From CAWDPQ01 sp049642465 (GTDB taxonomy: Bacteria > Acidobacteriota > Vicinamibacteria > Vicinamibacterales > 2-12-FULL-66-21): a stretch of 22,212 bases of DNA. This document shows positions 1 through 8,900 of the stretch, one piece after another. Below the pieces are notes generated by a model, which had not been told where the DNA came from, searched no databases, and saw only the letters and a program-made list of their open reading frames with translations. The translations under genes were made by a program, and so were the position numbers. How positions within the stretch are numbered: the stretch's first letter is position 1; each line of letters opens with the position of its first letter. The stretch covers positions 1 through 22,212 of the forward strand of contig JBAROV010000225.1 in NCBI GenBank assembly GCA_049642465.1, given 5' to 3'.

Positions 1-580
1 GTCTTGCGACCCGGTACACACCAGCCGCCGCTTGGCGTCACCCGCGTGACGTTGTCAGGCGTGAACGTGCACCGCAGCGTCGAAGTCAAGGAGGGACGCT
101 TTGAATTCGGCGGTCTTCCGACGGGAAAGTTCTCGGTCTCGGTAATGAGGCCGCCGGGAATGATGAAGGCGCCGGTGCAGACGGTCACGATTGAGACTCC
201 GCGCAGCTGCGAGAGCCTCTGGATTACCAACATTCCTGACACGCGTGTAACCGGGGTCGTTATGTCGGGTCAAACTCCCCTGGAGGGCGTCCGGATCGAC
301 TTGGGGGACGGGGAAATCACCACGTACACGGACGCCGCGGGCTCGTTTCAGGTTGAGGGCATTCCACCAGGCCGTGACGTGGTTAAGCGTGGTTAAGACG
401 TTGCGGACCGACCCCGAGGGCTCGATTCGGCGTGCGGTGCATGAGGACCGCAAGAAACCCCTCGAAGTCGTGGTCACCACACGAAAACCGGTGGATCTCG
501 GAGTACTCCGCTTCGGGCCCTTATTTGGAGTCACCCTCGAACTGGAGTTGAGGCCCGTCGCTGACCCGGTACGCCGGTAG
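1..580 (+). pseudogene. 3' part of a carboxypeptidase-regulatory-like domain protein, broken by a frameshift
   Basis: The reading frame is open from the left window edge to a TAA at 394-396, so the real start lies upstream. It encodes two Ig-like carboxypeptidase-regulatory-like repeats, one around residues 10-60 ('GRFEFGGLPTGKFSVSV') and one around 80-125 ('VTGVVMSGQTPLEGVRIDLG', then 'GSFQVEGIPPGR'). Such domains are usually found in secreted or surface proteins and TonB-dependent receptor N-termini; they are structural, not enzymatic. The frame ends just after 'PPGRDVVK', inside an exact 10-bp tandem duplication at 378-397. Removing one copy joins the sequence in phase with the next frame ('DVVKTLRTDPEGSIRRAV...'), which runs to a TAG at 578-580 and reads as a natural C-terminus. 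I therefore annotate one gene broken by duplication. A sequencing or assembly error, or phase-variable slippage, would look the same. The protein's own function is unknown. Confidence 0.7.
378..397 (+). repeat. 10-bp tandem duplication causing a frameshift
   Basis: The unit CGTGGTTAAG occurs twice back to back, at 378-387 and 388-397. The second copy brings in the TAA that ends the upstream frame at 396. Ten is not a multiple of three, so the duplication shifts the frame; with one copy, the upstream and downstream frames join without a stop. This pattern fits a recent slippage duplication. Confidence 0.85.
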
Positions 581-827
581 GAATCGGCCTGCCCGGGACG
601 CAGCCCTTCCAGCTCTTCGAGCGAGCTGCCCGTTGTGTCCGAACCCGGCCAACCTCTGGCGGTGGACATTTAGAGGTCGCCGGTGTCAAATCGTTAGTTG
701 GGTGCGCCAGACTTGAAGAACTGGGCATTTTGGCGCACAAACCGCCAACCAACGTGTCGTGGAATCCGTCTGATTACCCAGCACCTCTGGGTCTCAGCCA
801 GGTTCGCCTATTCACCCGAGCCCGCGA
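581..827. other. Intergenic region with an 8-bp inverted repeat, upstream of the adaptor operon
   Basis: I see no convincing gene in these 247 bases. There is a perfect 8-bp inverted repeat, GTGCGCCA at 702-709 and TGGCGCAC at 731-738, with a 21-base spacer. The flanks are partly complementary (GTTGG on the left, CCAAC on the right). It could terminate the preceding gene or be an operator for the adaptor operon starting at 828. I cannot point to a clear -35/-10 pair, and there is no good Shine-Dalgarno sequence in front of the ATG at 828. Confidence 0.4.
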
Positions 828-2072
828 ATGAAAATTCAGCCTAAATACCTGTTGGCGGCGTTCGTTGTCGTCGTTCTCGGGACATCCATTGCCCTGATGC
901 AGCGCGTCGGCGCCGACGAACCCACTGTCGCCGGAGTGCCCGGATCCGCACACGTCGCGCGAGGATCTTTCCACCGGACGCTCCGGCTGACCGGGATCAT
1001 CGAATCGGTCCGGTATCACAACGTTGCCGCACCTCGGCTCGTCGGCGTCACCGGGGCCGGCAGCAACACCCTGATCATCACCAAGCTGGCGCGCGGCGGC
1101 GCGCAAGTGGCGCAGGGAGCCCTTCTGGTGGAGTTCGACCGCCAGAACCAGTTGAAGGCCGCGTTTGACAAGCGCTCGGAGTATCTGGATTTCGAGGAGC
1201 AGATCCGCAAGAAGCGCGCCGAGCACGAACAGGCGCGGGCGAAAGACGATGCCGAGCTGGCGGTCGCTGCAAATACCGTCGAGACCTCGCGCCTCGAAAT
1301 GAGAAAGAACGAATTCCTGGCAAAAATCCTCGCCGAGAAGAACTCACTGCGCATGGAAGAGGCGCAAGCCAGATTGAAGCAGCTCGAGGAAACGTTCGAA
1401 TTGAAACGGCGAGCTGAGGCGGCCGAGGTAAGGATTCTCGAGATACAGCGGGACCGCGCGCGCACGGCAATGCAGCAGGCTGAGCAGAACGCGAGTCGCA
1501 TGGTCGTGAAATCTCCCCTGCCGGGCCTCGTCGTACTCAGGATGAACTGGCGCGCCGGGCAGATGGTGGAGATCCAGGAAGGAGAAGAAGCGCGCCCGGG
1601 CATGCCCATCATGCTCGTTGTTGATCCGTCGGCGATGCTGGTGCGTGTCAAAGTCAACCAGGCAGACGTTCACCTGCTGCAAGCCGGCCAGCCTGCGCGG
1701 ATTTCGCTCGATGCGTACCCGGGGCTGGAGTTCCAGGGACGTGTCGAACAGGTTGCACCGGTCGGTACAACGAGCCGCCTGACGGACCGAGTGCGCAACT
1801 TCGTCGCGATCGTCAGTATTCAGGGGAACCACCCGAAGCTGATGCCGGACCTATCCGCTGCGGTTGATGTCGAACTCGAACGGAAGGACAACGTCATTGT
1901 CGTACCCCGCGATGCAGTCATCGGTGAAGAGGACAATTTTTCGGTTCGCGTGATGGACGGCGATCGCGCGCGTCCTCGCGCGGTCACGATAGGACCGATG
2001 AACGACCATGAGGTCGTGGTGACATCCGGTCTCGAATCGGGCATGACGGTGCAACGGCATGTGGCGAAGTAA
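828..2072 (+). CDS. HlyD-like periplasmic adaptor (membrane fusion protein), first of three
   Basis: This 414-residue protein is anchored by one N-terminal membrane segment (about residues 7-25, 'YLLAAFVVVVLGTSIALM') with the rest in the periplasm. The first half of a lipoyl/barrel-sandwich domain lies around 60-105 ('GAQVAQGALLVEFD'). A long, charged coiled-coil hairpin spans about 110-222, the second lipoyl half starts at 'VVKSPLPGLVVLRMNWRAG' (about 226-244), and beta-barrel and membrane-proximal domains run to the end ('NVIVVPRDAVI'). Adaptors of this kind bridge an inner-membrane transporter and an outer-membrane channel. After the second lipoyl strand comes an insertion ending in 'EEARPGMPI' that the two downstream paralogues share. 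The gene overlaps the next one by 14 bases, implying translational coupling. The ATG at 828 is the most upstream start that keeps the membrane anchor at the N-terminus; no clear ribosome-binding site is visible. The transported substrate cannot be told. Confidence 0.85.
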   Translation: MKIQPKYLLAAFVVVVLGTSIALMQRVGADEPTVAGVPGSAHVARGSFHRTLRLTGIIESVRYHNVAAPRLVGVTGAGSNTLIITKLARGGAQVAQGALLVEFDRQNQLKAAFDKRSEYLDFEEQIRKKRAEHEQARAKDDAELAVAANTVETSRLEMRKNEFLAKILAEKNSLRMEEAQARLKQLEETFELKRRAEAAEVRILEIQRDRARTAMQQAEQNASRMVVKSPLPGLVVLRMNWRAGQMVEIQEGEEARPGMPIMLVVDPSAMLVRVKVNQADVHLLQAGQPARISLDAYPGLEFQGRVEQVAPVGTTSRLTDRVRNFVAIVSIQGNHPKLMPDLSAAVDVELERKDNVIVVPRDAVIGEEDNFSVRVMDGDRARPRAVTIGPMNDHEVVVTSGLESGMTVQRHVAK

Positions 2073-3300
2073 CAAGCGCAAGTTCGCCGGCGTGCTCGTG
2101 GGGCTCGCGCTAGTCGCCGCCATCGTGGCTGTCAGTGGAGCGTTTGGACGCGGCGACGCTGTGGACGTGCCGACGACCGCCGTGATTAAGGGAGAGTTCA
2201 TCGACTACATGCAGGTCCGCGGCGAAATGAAGGCGGTCCGGTCGATTCCACTGACGGCGCCCACCTCGGCGGGAGACCTGCAGATTCTCGACCTGGCGAA
2301 GAGCGGCGCCAACGTCAAAAAGGGAGACGTCGTCGTCCGCTTCGATCCGGTACCCGTCCAGCGCACGCTCGCGGAGAAGCAATCGGAGCTCAAGCAAGCC
2401 GAAGAAGAGATCGGGAAGACAGAGGCGCAGTACCAGATTCAGGAACAACAGGCAAAGACCGACCTCGTGAAAGCGCGTTACGACGTGCAGCGCGCGGAGC
2501 TCGACGCAGCGACGCAGGAATTCCTGCCCCGCCTCGAGGGCGAGCAGAAGCAGGTCGCGCTCGCCAGCACAAAAGAGAGGCTCCGCGAGGCTGAGCGCAG
2601 GCTGAAGGCGCTCCACGACATCACGAAGGCTGAAATCGCCAGCAAACGTCAGAAACGCGACAAAGCGCGGCTGGACGTGCAGCAGGCCGAACGGCAGCTC
2701 GGTGCGCTGCAACTCGTCACGCCCGTGGACGGTGTCGTGGCGATCATGCCGAATTGGCGTGCATGCTGTCCGCCTCCGGAGTTCAAACCGGGGGACCGTG
2801 CCTGGCCCGGGATGGTCATTGCCGACGTTCCGGATCTGGCGACGATGCGGGTCACCGCACGCCTCGAGGAGGCGGAGCGCGGGCGGATGCAGCCCGGGCA
2901 GAAAGTCATCGTCCGCGCGGACGCAGTCCCTGACCGCGAGTTGACGGGAACCATCGGAGATATCAGCACGCTTGCGCGGATCGACTTCTCGAATTGGCCG
3001 CCGCAGCGCAACTTCGATCTCATCGTGCAACTGGATCAGACGGATCCGCGGCTGCGCCCAGGAATGAACACAACCGTGCGCGTAGCCGTCGATCGCGTTC
3101 CCGACGCCGTGCTGATTCCAATACGAGCCGTGTTCGAGAAGAACGGCCGCTCAGTCGCCTACGTCGCCCGTCCGCGAGGCGGGTGGGAGGAGCGCGCCGT
3201 GCAGATTGCACGCCGGGGCCAAGAGCAGCTGGTGGTCAGTGCTGGGGTGAAGCCGGATGAGCGCGTGGCGCTGAAGGATCCAATTCCGGCGGTGAAGTGA
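2059..3300 (+). CDS. HlyD-like periplasmic adaptor, second of three
   Basis: This 413-residue paralogue of its neighbours has an N-terminal membrane anchor at about 10-29 ('AGVLVGLALVAAIVAVSGAF') after a basic start. The first lipoyl half is at about 60-96 ('GANVKKGDVVVRFDPVPV') and a long coiled-coil hairpin at about 100-215, rich in Glu, Gln, Lys and Arg. The second lipoyl half starts at 'LVTPVDGVVAIMPNWRA' (about 219-235). A proline- and cysteine-containing insertion, 'CCPPPEFKPGDRAWPG', precedes the strand 'MVIADVPDL'. Barrel domains and a C-terminal membrane-proximal domain follow ('VLIPIRAVFEKNGRSVAYV'). The ATG lies inside the end of the preceding gene. The vicinal cysteines at about 236-237 are not present in the first or third adaptor. 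The expected role is a structural bridge for an ABC-type exporter. Confidence 0.85.
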   Translation: MWRSNKRKFAGVLVGLALVAAIVAVSGAFGRGDAVDVPTTAVIKGEFIDYMQVRGEMKAVRSIPLTAPTSAGDLQILDLAKSGANVKKGDVVVRFDPVPVQRTLAEKQSELKQAEEEIGKTEAQYQIQEQQAKTDLVKARYDVQRAELDAATQEFLPRLEGEQKQVALASTKERLREAERRLKALHDITKAEIASKRQKRDKARLDVQQAERQLGALQLVTPVDGVVAIMPNWRACCPPPEFKPGDRAWPGMVIADVPDLATMRVTARLEEAERGRMQPGQKVIVRADAVPDRELTGTIGDISTLARIDFSNWPPQRNFDLIVQLDQTDPRLRPGMNTTVRVAVDRVPDAVLIPIRAVFEKNGRSVAYVARPRGGWEERAVQIARRGQEQLVVSAGVKPDERVALKDPIPAVK

Positions 3301-3316
3301 TGGCGATGGGGTCGGG

Positions 3317-3333
3317 CGGGGGCGAAGCCCCCG
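3317..3333 (+). repeat. Perfect 7-bp G/C hairpin just upstream of the third adaptor
   Basis: CGGGGGC at 3317-3323 pairs perfectly with GCCCCCG at 3327-3333 around a GAA loop. It is followed by GTTATTT and then the ATG at 3341. The hairpin ends 7 bases before the start codon, where a Shine-Dalgarno sequence would be expected. It may attenuate transcription or reduce initiation on the third adaptor. The T stretch is too short and interrupted to call it a confident terminator. Confidence 0.6.
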
Positions 3334-3340
3334 GTTATTT

Positions 3341-4651
3341 ATGACGAAACGCAACCGCAGCCGGCTAGGCTGGTCGTTCGCAGGCATCCTCGCGGTGGTG
3401 ATCGTAATCACCGCAGTACTCGTCGTGCCGACACACGGGGTGCAGACCGACGGAGCGGTCATCCCGACGGCACGTGTGATCGAGGGTGACGTTCCGGTGG
3501 TCGTCTACACGACCGGCGAGCTGCGGCCGATGCGCTCGGTCGGCCTCGTCGCCCCGGCCATCGGTGGTCCACTCCAGATCCTGCACATCATGGGCACCGG
3601 GACCCCGGTCAAAGAAGGCGATGTCGTCGTCGAGTTCGACCTCAGTGAGCAGGAGGAAAGACTCGCGCAAGCCAAATCGGAACTCGAGCAGGCGGAGCAG
3701 GAGATCACCAAGCTCCGCGCTGACATCGTGGTGCAGCGCGCCCAGGAGCGGGTGACGCTGCTCACGGCGCGTTACGACGTGCGGCGCGCGGAGCTGGACG
3801 CGCAGGGCAACGAACTTGTCGGCGCGATCGAGGCCAAGAAGAACCTGCTGATGCTGGAAGAGTCGAAAGGCCGGCTGGCGCAGCTCGAATCCGATCTTGC
3901 CTCGCGCGATACCACGGATCGCGCGTCGCTGGCGGTGCTCGAGGAAAAGCGGAACAAGGCGCGGCTGGCTATGGAAACCGCGCAGCGCAACATCGATCAG
4001 ATGCGCATCCGTGCCCCCTTCGACGGGCTCGTCGCGGTGAAGGACAACGACACGAACGGAGCCGCGTGGACCGGGATGGTCGTTCCCGAATACCGCGAAG
4101 GGGACACGGTGTGGCCGGGACGGCCGGTTGCCGACGTGCTCCACGAATCGGGCCTGGAACTCGTCGCAAAGGTCACTGAATACGATCGTGCGCACTTGAA
4201 CGCGGGCCAGAAAGCCGAGGTCGCGATTCACGCGGTGCAGGGCACGAGTCTGCCGGCGACGATCAAGAGCGTTGCGGGCGCCAGCCGCCGCAGCGATTTC
4301 TTTGGCTGGGACTCCACGCGGATGTTCGACGTCAGCTTTCAAGTCACTGGGAGCAGCGCGAATCTGCGCCCCGGTTTGACCACGCAGGTGCGCGTGACCG
4401 GGGACCCGATCAAAGGCGCCCGTTACCTTCCCCGTCAAGCGCTCTTCGAACAGGACGGCAAGCCCGTTGTGTTCGTCCGCCGCGGTCGCTCGTTCGAACC
4501 ACGAGAGGTCAAGATTTCCGATCGCACTGAAACCCATATCGTCGTCACGGATCTGGCCGTTGGCACTGAAGTCGCGCTGCGGAACCCGCTCGCGGAGGAC
4601 AAGAAGAGTGGCCCGAGCGCCGGACCGGTGCAGCCGGGGGCAGGGTCTTAG
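3341..4651 (+). CDS. HlyD-like periplasmic adaptor, third of three
   Basis: This 436-residue protein has the same architecture as the two preceding genes. A membrane anchor is at about 12-30 ('SFAGILAVVIVITAVLVV') and the first lipoyl half at about 65-100 ('GTPVKEGDVVVEFDLSEQ'). A coiled-coil hairpin spans about 103-222, and the second lipoyl half begins at 'MRIRAPFDGLVAVKDN' (about 221-236). An insertion with 'GAAWTGMVVPEYREGDTVWP' (about 240-259) precedes 'GRPVADVLHES'. The protein ends with a Ser/Gly/Pro-rich tail. The motif 'LLTARYDVRRAELDAQ' closely matches 'LVKARYDVQRAELDAA' in the second adaptor, so the two are probably products of tandem duplication. The gene ends 3 bases before the permease start. 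Translation may be modulated by the hairpin immediately upstream. Confidence 0.85.
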   Translation: MTKRNRSRLGWSFAGILAVVIVITAVLVVPTHGVQTDGAVIPTARVIEGDVPVVVYTTGELRPMRSVGLVAPAIGGPLQILHIMGTGTPVKEGDVVVEFDLSEQEERLAQAKSELEQAEQEITKLRADIVVQRAQERVTLLTARYDVRRAELDAQGNELVGAIEAKKNLLMLEESKGRLAQLESDLASRDTTDRASLAVLEEKRNKARLAMETAQRNIDQMRIRAPFDGLVAVKDNDTNGAAWTGMVVPEYREGDTVWPGRPVADVLHESGLELVAKVTEYDRAHLNAGQKAEVAIHAVQGTSLPATIKSVAGASRRSDFFGWDSTRMFDVSFQVTGSSANLRPGLTTQVRVTGDPIKGARYLPRQALFEQDGKPVVFVRRGRSFEPREVKISDRTETHIVVTDLAVGTEVALRNPLAEDKKSGPSAGPVQPGAGS

Positions 4652-4654
4652 TCC

Positions 4655-5947
4655 GTGAACGCGTCGCTAAAGGGTGTCCTCCAGGATCCGAATTCCACGT
4701 TAGGAACATGGCTGCAGGACCTGCAGCTTGGTCTGGACAACCTGCGCGTCCACAAGCTGCGTTCCCTCCTGACGATGCTCGGCATGATCTTCGGCGTCGC
4801 GGCAGTGGTCGCGATGCTGTCCATTGGTGCCGGCGCTCAGCAGCAGGTGATGGCATTCATCGAGCAGCTTGGCGTGCGGAATGTCATCGTCGAGGCACGC
4901 GAAACCATTGACCCGCAGGCGTACCAGAAGGTCAGACAAGCGTCCCCAGGCCTGACGTTTCAGGATTTTCGCGTCATTCGTGCCACCGTGGAGGGGGTCA
5001 GCGCGGGCACGCCACGCAAGCGATTCGCGCCGTCCAAGATGCTGCCGAAGCCCCAGCGCGACATGCCAACGGTGTACGGCGTGACGCCGTCGTATATCCC
5101 GATCGGCAACTTGCGCCTGGCCTCGGGACGCTTCTTCGACGATGGGGAGAACGAGCGGGCGACACCGGTAGCGGTGCTGGGCGAGGGCGCGAAGGCGGCC
5201 CTCTTCGGTCCTGAAGAAGCGATTGGCCGCTACATCAAAGTCAACGAGCAGTGGCTGCGGGTAATCGGCGTCGCAGGACCCCAGTTGAGCGTCCGGAGCG
5301 AAACGATCGGCGTGCCGGAGCAGGATCGAAACAATTTGATCTACGTGCCGCTGTGGACAGCGATTCTCCGGCTCGAGGACAACTACAGCCGCTTCCGGGA
5401 CGAGATCGACGGCATCTACCTGCAGCTCGAGCCCGGAATGGACAGCGTGACCAGCGCTGAAGTCATTCGGGGCATCTTGAACGCGTCCCACCGCAACACG
5501 CCCGACTTTTCGGTCATCGTTCCGGCCGAACTTCTCGCCGAGCAGCGCCGGACGCAGCGTATTTTCGAAGTTGTCATGGTCGCGCTCGCGTCGATCTCGC
5601 TTCTCGTCGGCGGGATCGGCATCATGAACATCATGCTCGCAAGCATCCTGGAGCGGACGCGGGAAATCGGTGTCCGCCGTGCCCTGGGAGCACGCCGCCG
5701 GGACATCGTGCGGCAGTTCCTCATCGAGACCGTTCTGATCTCGTTCGTTGGCGGCACGATCGGGGTAATCGCTGGCGTTGGTATCTCGCGGCTAATTGGG
5801 TTGTTCGCGGGCTGGTCAACGATCGTGACGGCGAGCTCGATCCTCCTCGCGTTTCTCGTCTCCGTCTCGGTGGGTCTGGTGTTCGGTCTCTATCCCGCCC
5901 GGCGTGCCGCGCGGCTCGATCCGATTGAGGCGCTGCGTTACGAATAA
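4655..5947 (+). CDS. MacB/FtsX-type ABC transporter permease
   Basis: The 430-residue protein has the four-helix MacB layout. Helix 1 is at about 37-60 ('RSLLTMLGMIFGVAAVVAML'), followed by a large periplasmic MacB_PCD-like domain at about 61-300. Helices at about 303-330 ('LASISLLVGGIGIMNIMLAS'), 355-385 and 388-413 make up the FtsX-type domain. Hallmarks are 'ERTREIGVRRALGARRRDI' after helix 2 and the terminal 'YPARRAARLDPIEALRYE'. This class does not carry substrate through the membrane; in MacB and LolCDE it couples cytoplasmic ATP hydrolysis to periplasmic movement. It has no fused ATPase domain (true MacB does), and no ATPase gene lies beside it, so the ATPase must be encoded elsewhere. 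The GTG start at 4655 sits 3 bases after the third adaptor, which argues for a shared transcript. It is a single ~430-residue unit, not the duplicated ~800-residue acidobacterial permease type. Confidence 0.9.
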   Translation: MNASLKGVLQDPNSTLGTWLQDLQLGLDNLRVHKLRSLLTMLGMIFGVAAVVAMLSIGAGAQQQVMAFIEQLGVRNVIVEARETIDPQAYQKVRQASPGLTFQDFRVIRATVEGVSAGTPRKRFAPSKMLPKPQRDMPTVYGVTPSYIPIGNLRLASGRFFDDGENERATPVAVLGEGAKAALFGPEEAIGRYIKVNEQWLRVIGVAGPQLSVRSETIGVPEQDRNNLIYVPLWTAILRLEDNYSRFRDEIDGIYLQLEPGMDSVTSAEVIRGILNASHRNTPDFSVIVPAELLAEQRRTQRIFEVVMVALASISLLVGGIGIMNIMLASILERTREIGVRRALGARRRDIVRQFLIETVLISFVGGTIGVIAGVGISRLIGLFAGWSTIVTASSILLAFLVSVSVGLVFGLYPARRAARLDPIEALRYE

Positions 5948-5949
5948 CC

Positions 5950-5981
5950 GCGACTGACGCTTGTCAGTCGCTCGTCAGTCG
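5950..5981. terminator. Hairpin between the convergent permease and addA genes
   Basis: GCGACTGAC at 5950-5958 pairs with GTCAGTCGC at 5963-5971 around a GCTT loop, a perfect 9-bp stem. A further copy of GTCAGTCG follows at 5974-5981 and could pair instead. It lies in the 37-base gap between two converging genes, so it may act as a bidirectional terminator. There is no good T tract, so factor-independent termination is not certain. Confidence 0.5.
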
Positions 5982-5984
5982 ATT

Positions 5985-8900
5985 CTAGATTCGCAGAATG
6001 ACGCCACGGGGCATGGTGCCACGCAGCGAATGTAAGGTGTGGCAGTAGAGCGCCACCTGACGGCGGTACCGCTCGACATCGGCATCGAGTTCACGTCCGG
6101 TTTTGAAATCGATGACGGTCATGCCCTGTTCGTCCTCGAACAGGAGATCGATCGTCCCCTCGATCAGTCCGTTGCCGGGCGTGCGCCAGACAATAGGCAG
6201 TTCGCGGTAACAACGTCCGTTGGCGTTGGCGGCGCGGACGTTATCGAAGAGGGGCTGCCGCAGAACAGCCGCAGCAACTTCAACGGCGGCATAGACCTCT
6301 TCCGCGGCGGCCTGCGGGATGAGCAACCGGCCTTGGGTCGAGCCAATCTGTGCAAGCGATCGCTCGTCGGCGTCGAGCGCCGCAGTCGCAAGGATGGCGT
6401 GAACGAGCGTTCCAAATCTTGCGCCGACCGGCCTGCCGGCAACGCGCGAAAGATCAACGATCTCGATGGGCACGTCGGCAATCGCATCCGCTTTGCCGTC
6501 CGCGGCGGCCACTTCTGAGACGGTTTTTGACTCGAGAGACGGCACGGAACCAGCGGCGATCGCGTCCGTGCGAGCCAGCCTCCACGCTTCGTACGCCGCC
6601 AGCCGCGCGGCAACGGCCGCCGGATTCCCATCCTTTGCAATCAAATCGTCGCGTCGCAAGCCGATCGGCGGTCCGACGTCCAGCGCGAGGACGTGAGGAT
6701 CCCACCAGACGACTTGATAGGCGTCGGGGCTCGGGGTCCGGGGCTCGAGGCTCGTCAGTTCAAACCTGTACATGCCGGGCGATACGGTCTGAGCAGTTGC
6801 CGGATCTCCGTCGGGTCGGTTCAGCACCGTGTCCATCGATGGAAACGCGGGCACACCGGGTGTCCTCAGCGGGTGTCGCCGCTCAGAGGCCCCGGGGTAG
6901 ATCGCCGGCATGAGGGGGTCGAGCCATCCGCCCTCGTACACTTCGTCGCCGATTGCGGGGACGACGAGCACGTCACGCGCGCGCGTCGCAGCCACATATG
7001 CGAGCCGCTCGGCCTCTGCTCGATCTCGCGCAGCCTCCTCCGCATCGTGAAGCAATAGATCCCGAGGCGCCCACCCGCCGAGCTTCAGCGCGCAGAGCCT
7101 GCCGCTTGGATCGATCCACCGTCCGGCCTCGGCACGCGACAACCTGCACGTCATATCGGCAAGAATGACGATGGGAAACTCCAGACCTTTGGCCTTGTGC
7201 ACCGTCATCATGCGAACGCCGTCGCTGTCTTCTTCGAGGATGGGCGCCTCGGCCGCCTGCGCGGTTTCGGCTTCGGTGCGCAGCTCCTCGACGAATCCCC
7301 GGAACGAGATGCCGCCGCCGAGCTCGTACTGTCGTGCGAGTTCCGCCACGTGCAGCACATTTGCGAGCGCCTGTTCGCCGCCAGGCCGCAGTGCGAAACC
7401 AACGTGCGCGCGTGTCGAGTTCAGGAGCCTGTGCAGGATGCCAGAGGCGCCGCCCCAGGGCGTTTCGTCGCCATCGGCGAACACCCGATTTCGATGCCGA
7501 TGCAGGAGGCTGAGGAGGCCGAGCGCCTCCGCAATCGGACGCAGATGACCTAGGTCAGGCGGAATCTCGCCGCGCATGACCTCAGGTACGCGGAACGGAT
7601 GGAATGAGTACCGCCTGTAGCCGTTGTCCCTCTGGATGCCGAACCTGTGCGCGTAGTCGAGCAGTTCCTCGTCGCCAATCGCGAAGAACGGGCCTCGGAG
7701 CGTGGCAAACACCGAGAGCTCGTCATCCGGCCACTCGACCGCGGCGAGTGCCGCACGAATCGCTTCCACTTCTTCGCGCTCGTGAAACGCTCGTCCGCCA
7801 ACGAGCACGTGTGGAAGTCCGCGTGCTTCCAGCGCTTCGACGTACGGCCGGGTGACGTCCGTTTGCCAACTGATGAATCGTCGGAAGAGGAGGCAAATGT
7901 GTTTGGCCGCGACCGGCACCGGATCGTCGCCGGTCCGTTCGGTGACCGTCCAACCGCTGGCGTTGACAATCCAGTCGATCAACGCGCCCACAGCGCTGGG
8001 CAGCGACGCATCGATTTCCTTACCGGATATGTAGCGTCGGCCGTACGGCGACGGGACAGGAAGCGCGACGATGGCAGGTTGGGCGTCGAGCGCGCGTCGG
8101 TGCCGGGCGAGTGGCACATACGACGCCTGCAGCGTCGCTTCGTCGCCGTTCATGATCGGTGCGAACGCGGCGTTCACACAGGCTTGAATCTCCGGTACGC
8201 TGCGAAAGCTGATCGTCAGCTGCAGGAGTCGCCCGCCGCAGGCCTGCAGCTGCCGGCAGACATCCCGATATATCGAAACATCCGCGCGGCGAAACCGGTA
8301 GATCGACTGCTTCGGATCGCCGACCAGAAAGAGGCGTCCGGGAGTGGGTCGTGCCTTCCGCCAATCCGTGACGTCCGGATCGTCCGACGCAAGAAGCAGG
8401 AGAATCTCCGCCTGCAACGGATCGGTGTCCTGGAACTCGTCAACGAAAATGTGTTTGAAGCGGCGCTGAAACCCTCGTCGAACCTGTGGATTGAATCTGA
8501 TGAGATTGCGAGCGTGCAGCAGCAGATCCAGGAAGTCGAGCGCTCCGGCCTTTGCCTTCATGCGCTGATAGCGTTCGATCGCGCCGCGCAGCTCTGTCTG
8601 CAGCAGCGCCGCCAGACTGGCATCGGCATCCATGCGAAAGCGATCGAGACGCCCGCGCACATCCTCGATGGCGTCGATGACACGCTGTCGTGGAATGCCG
8701 TGGCGATAGGCGCTGCCTCGCCCGTGTTTGGTGTTTGCGAGCACACGATCGCGGGACAGATCCACCAGGCCGGCCTCCCAGCCGTCGTAGACCGCCGTTT
8801 CTGCCCGGTCGCCGAACGCGTGTTGCAGTCGAATCTCGTCGCTGAGGCGTCGTACCGGTTCCGTTCCATAGAAGACCGGATCGCTTCGAGACGATGGCTC

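Noticed and set aside
3365..4537. 390-residue minus-strand frame opposite the third adaptor
   Set aside because: The plus-strand adaptor has clear domains; this frame is His/Arg/Asp-rich and looks like a shadow.
4655..5947. Acidobacterial duplicated orphan permease (ADOP type)
   Set aside because: Those have two permease modules and are about twice as long; this protein has one module of 430 residues.
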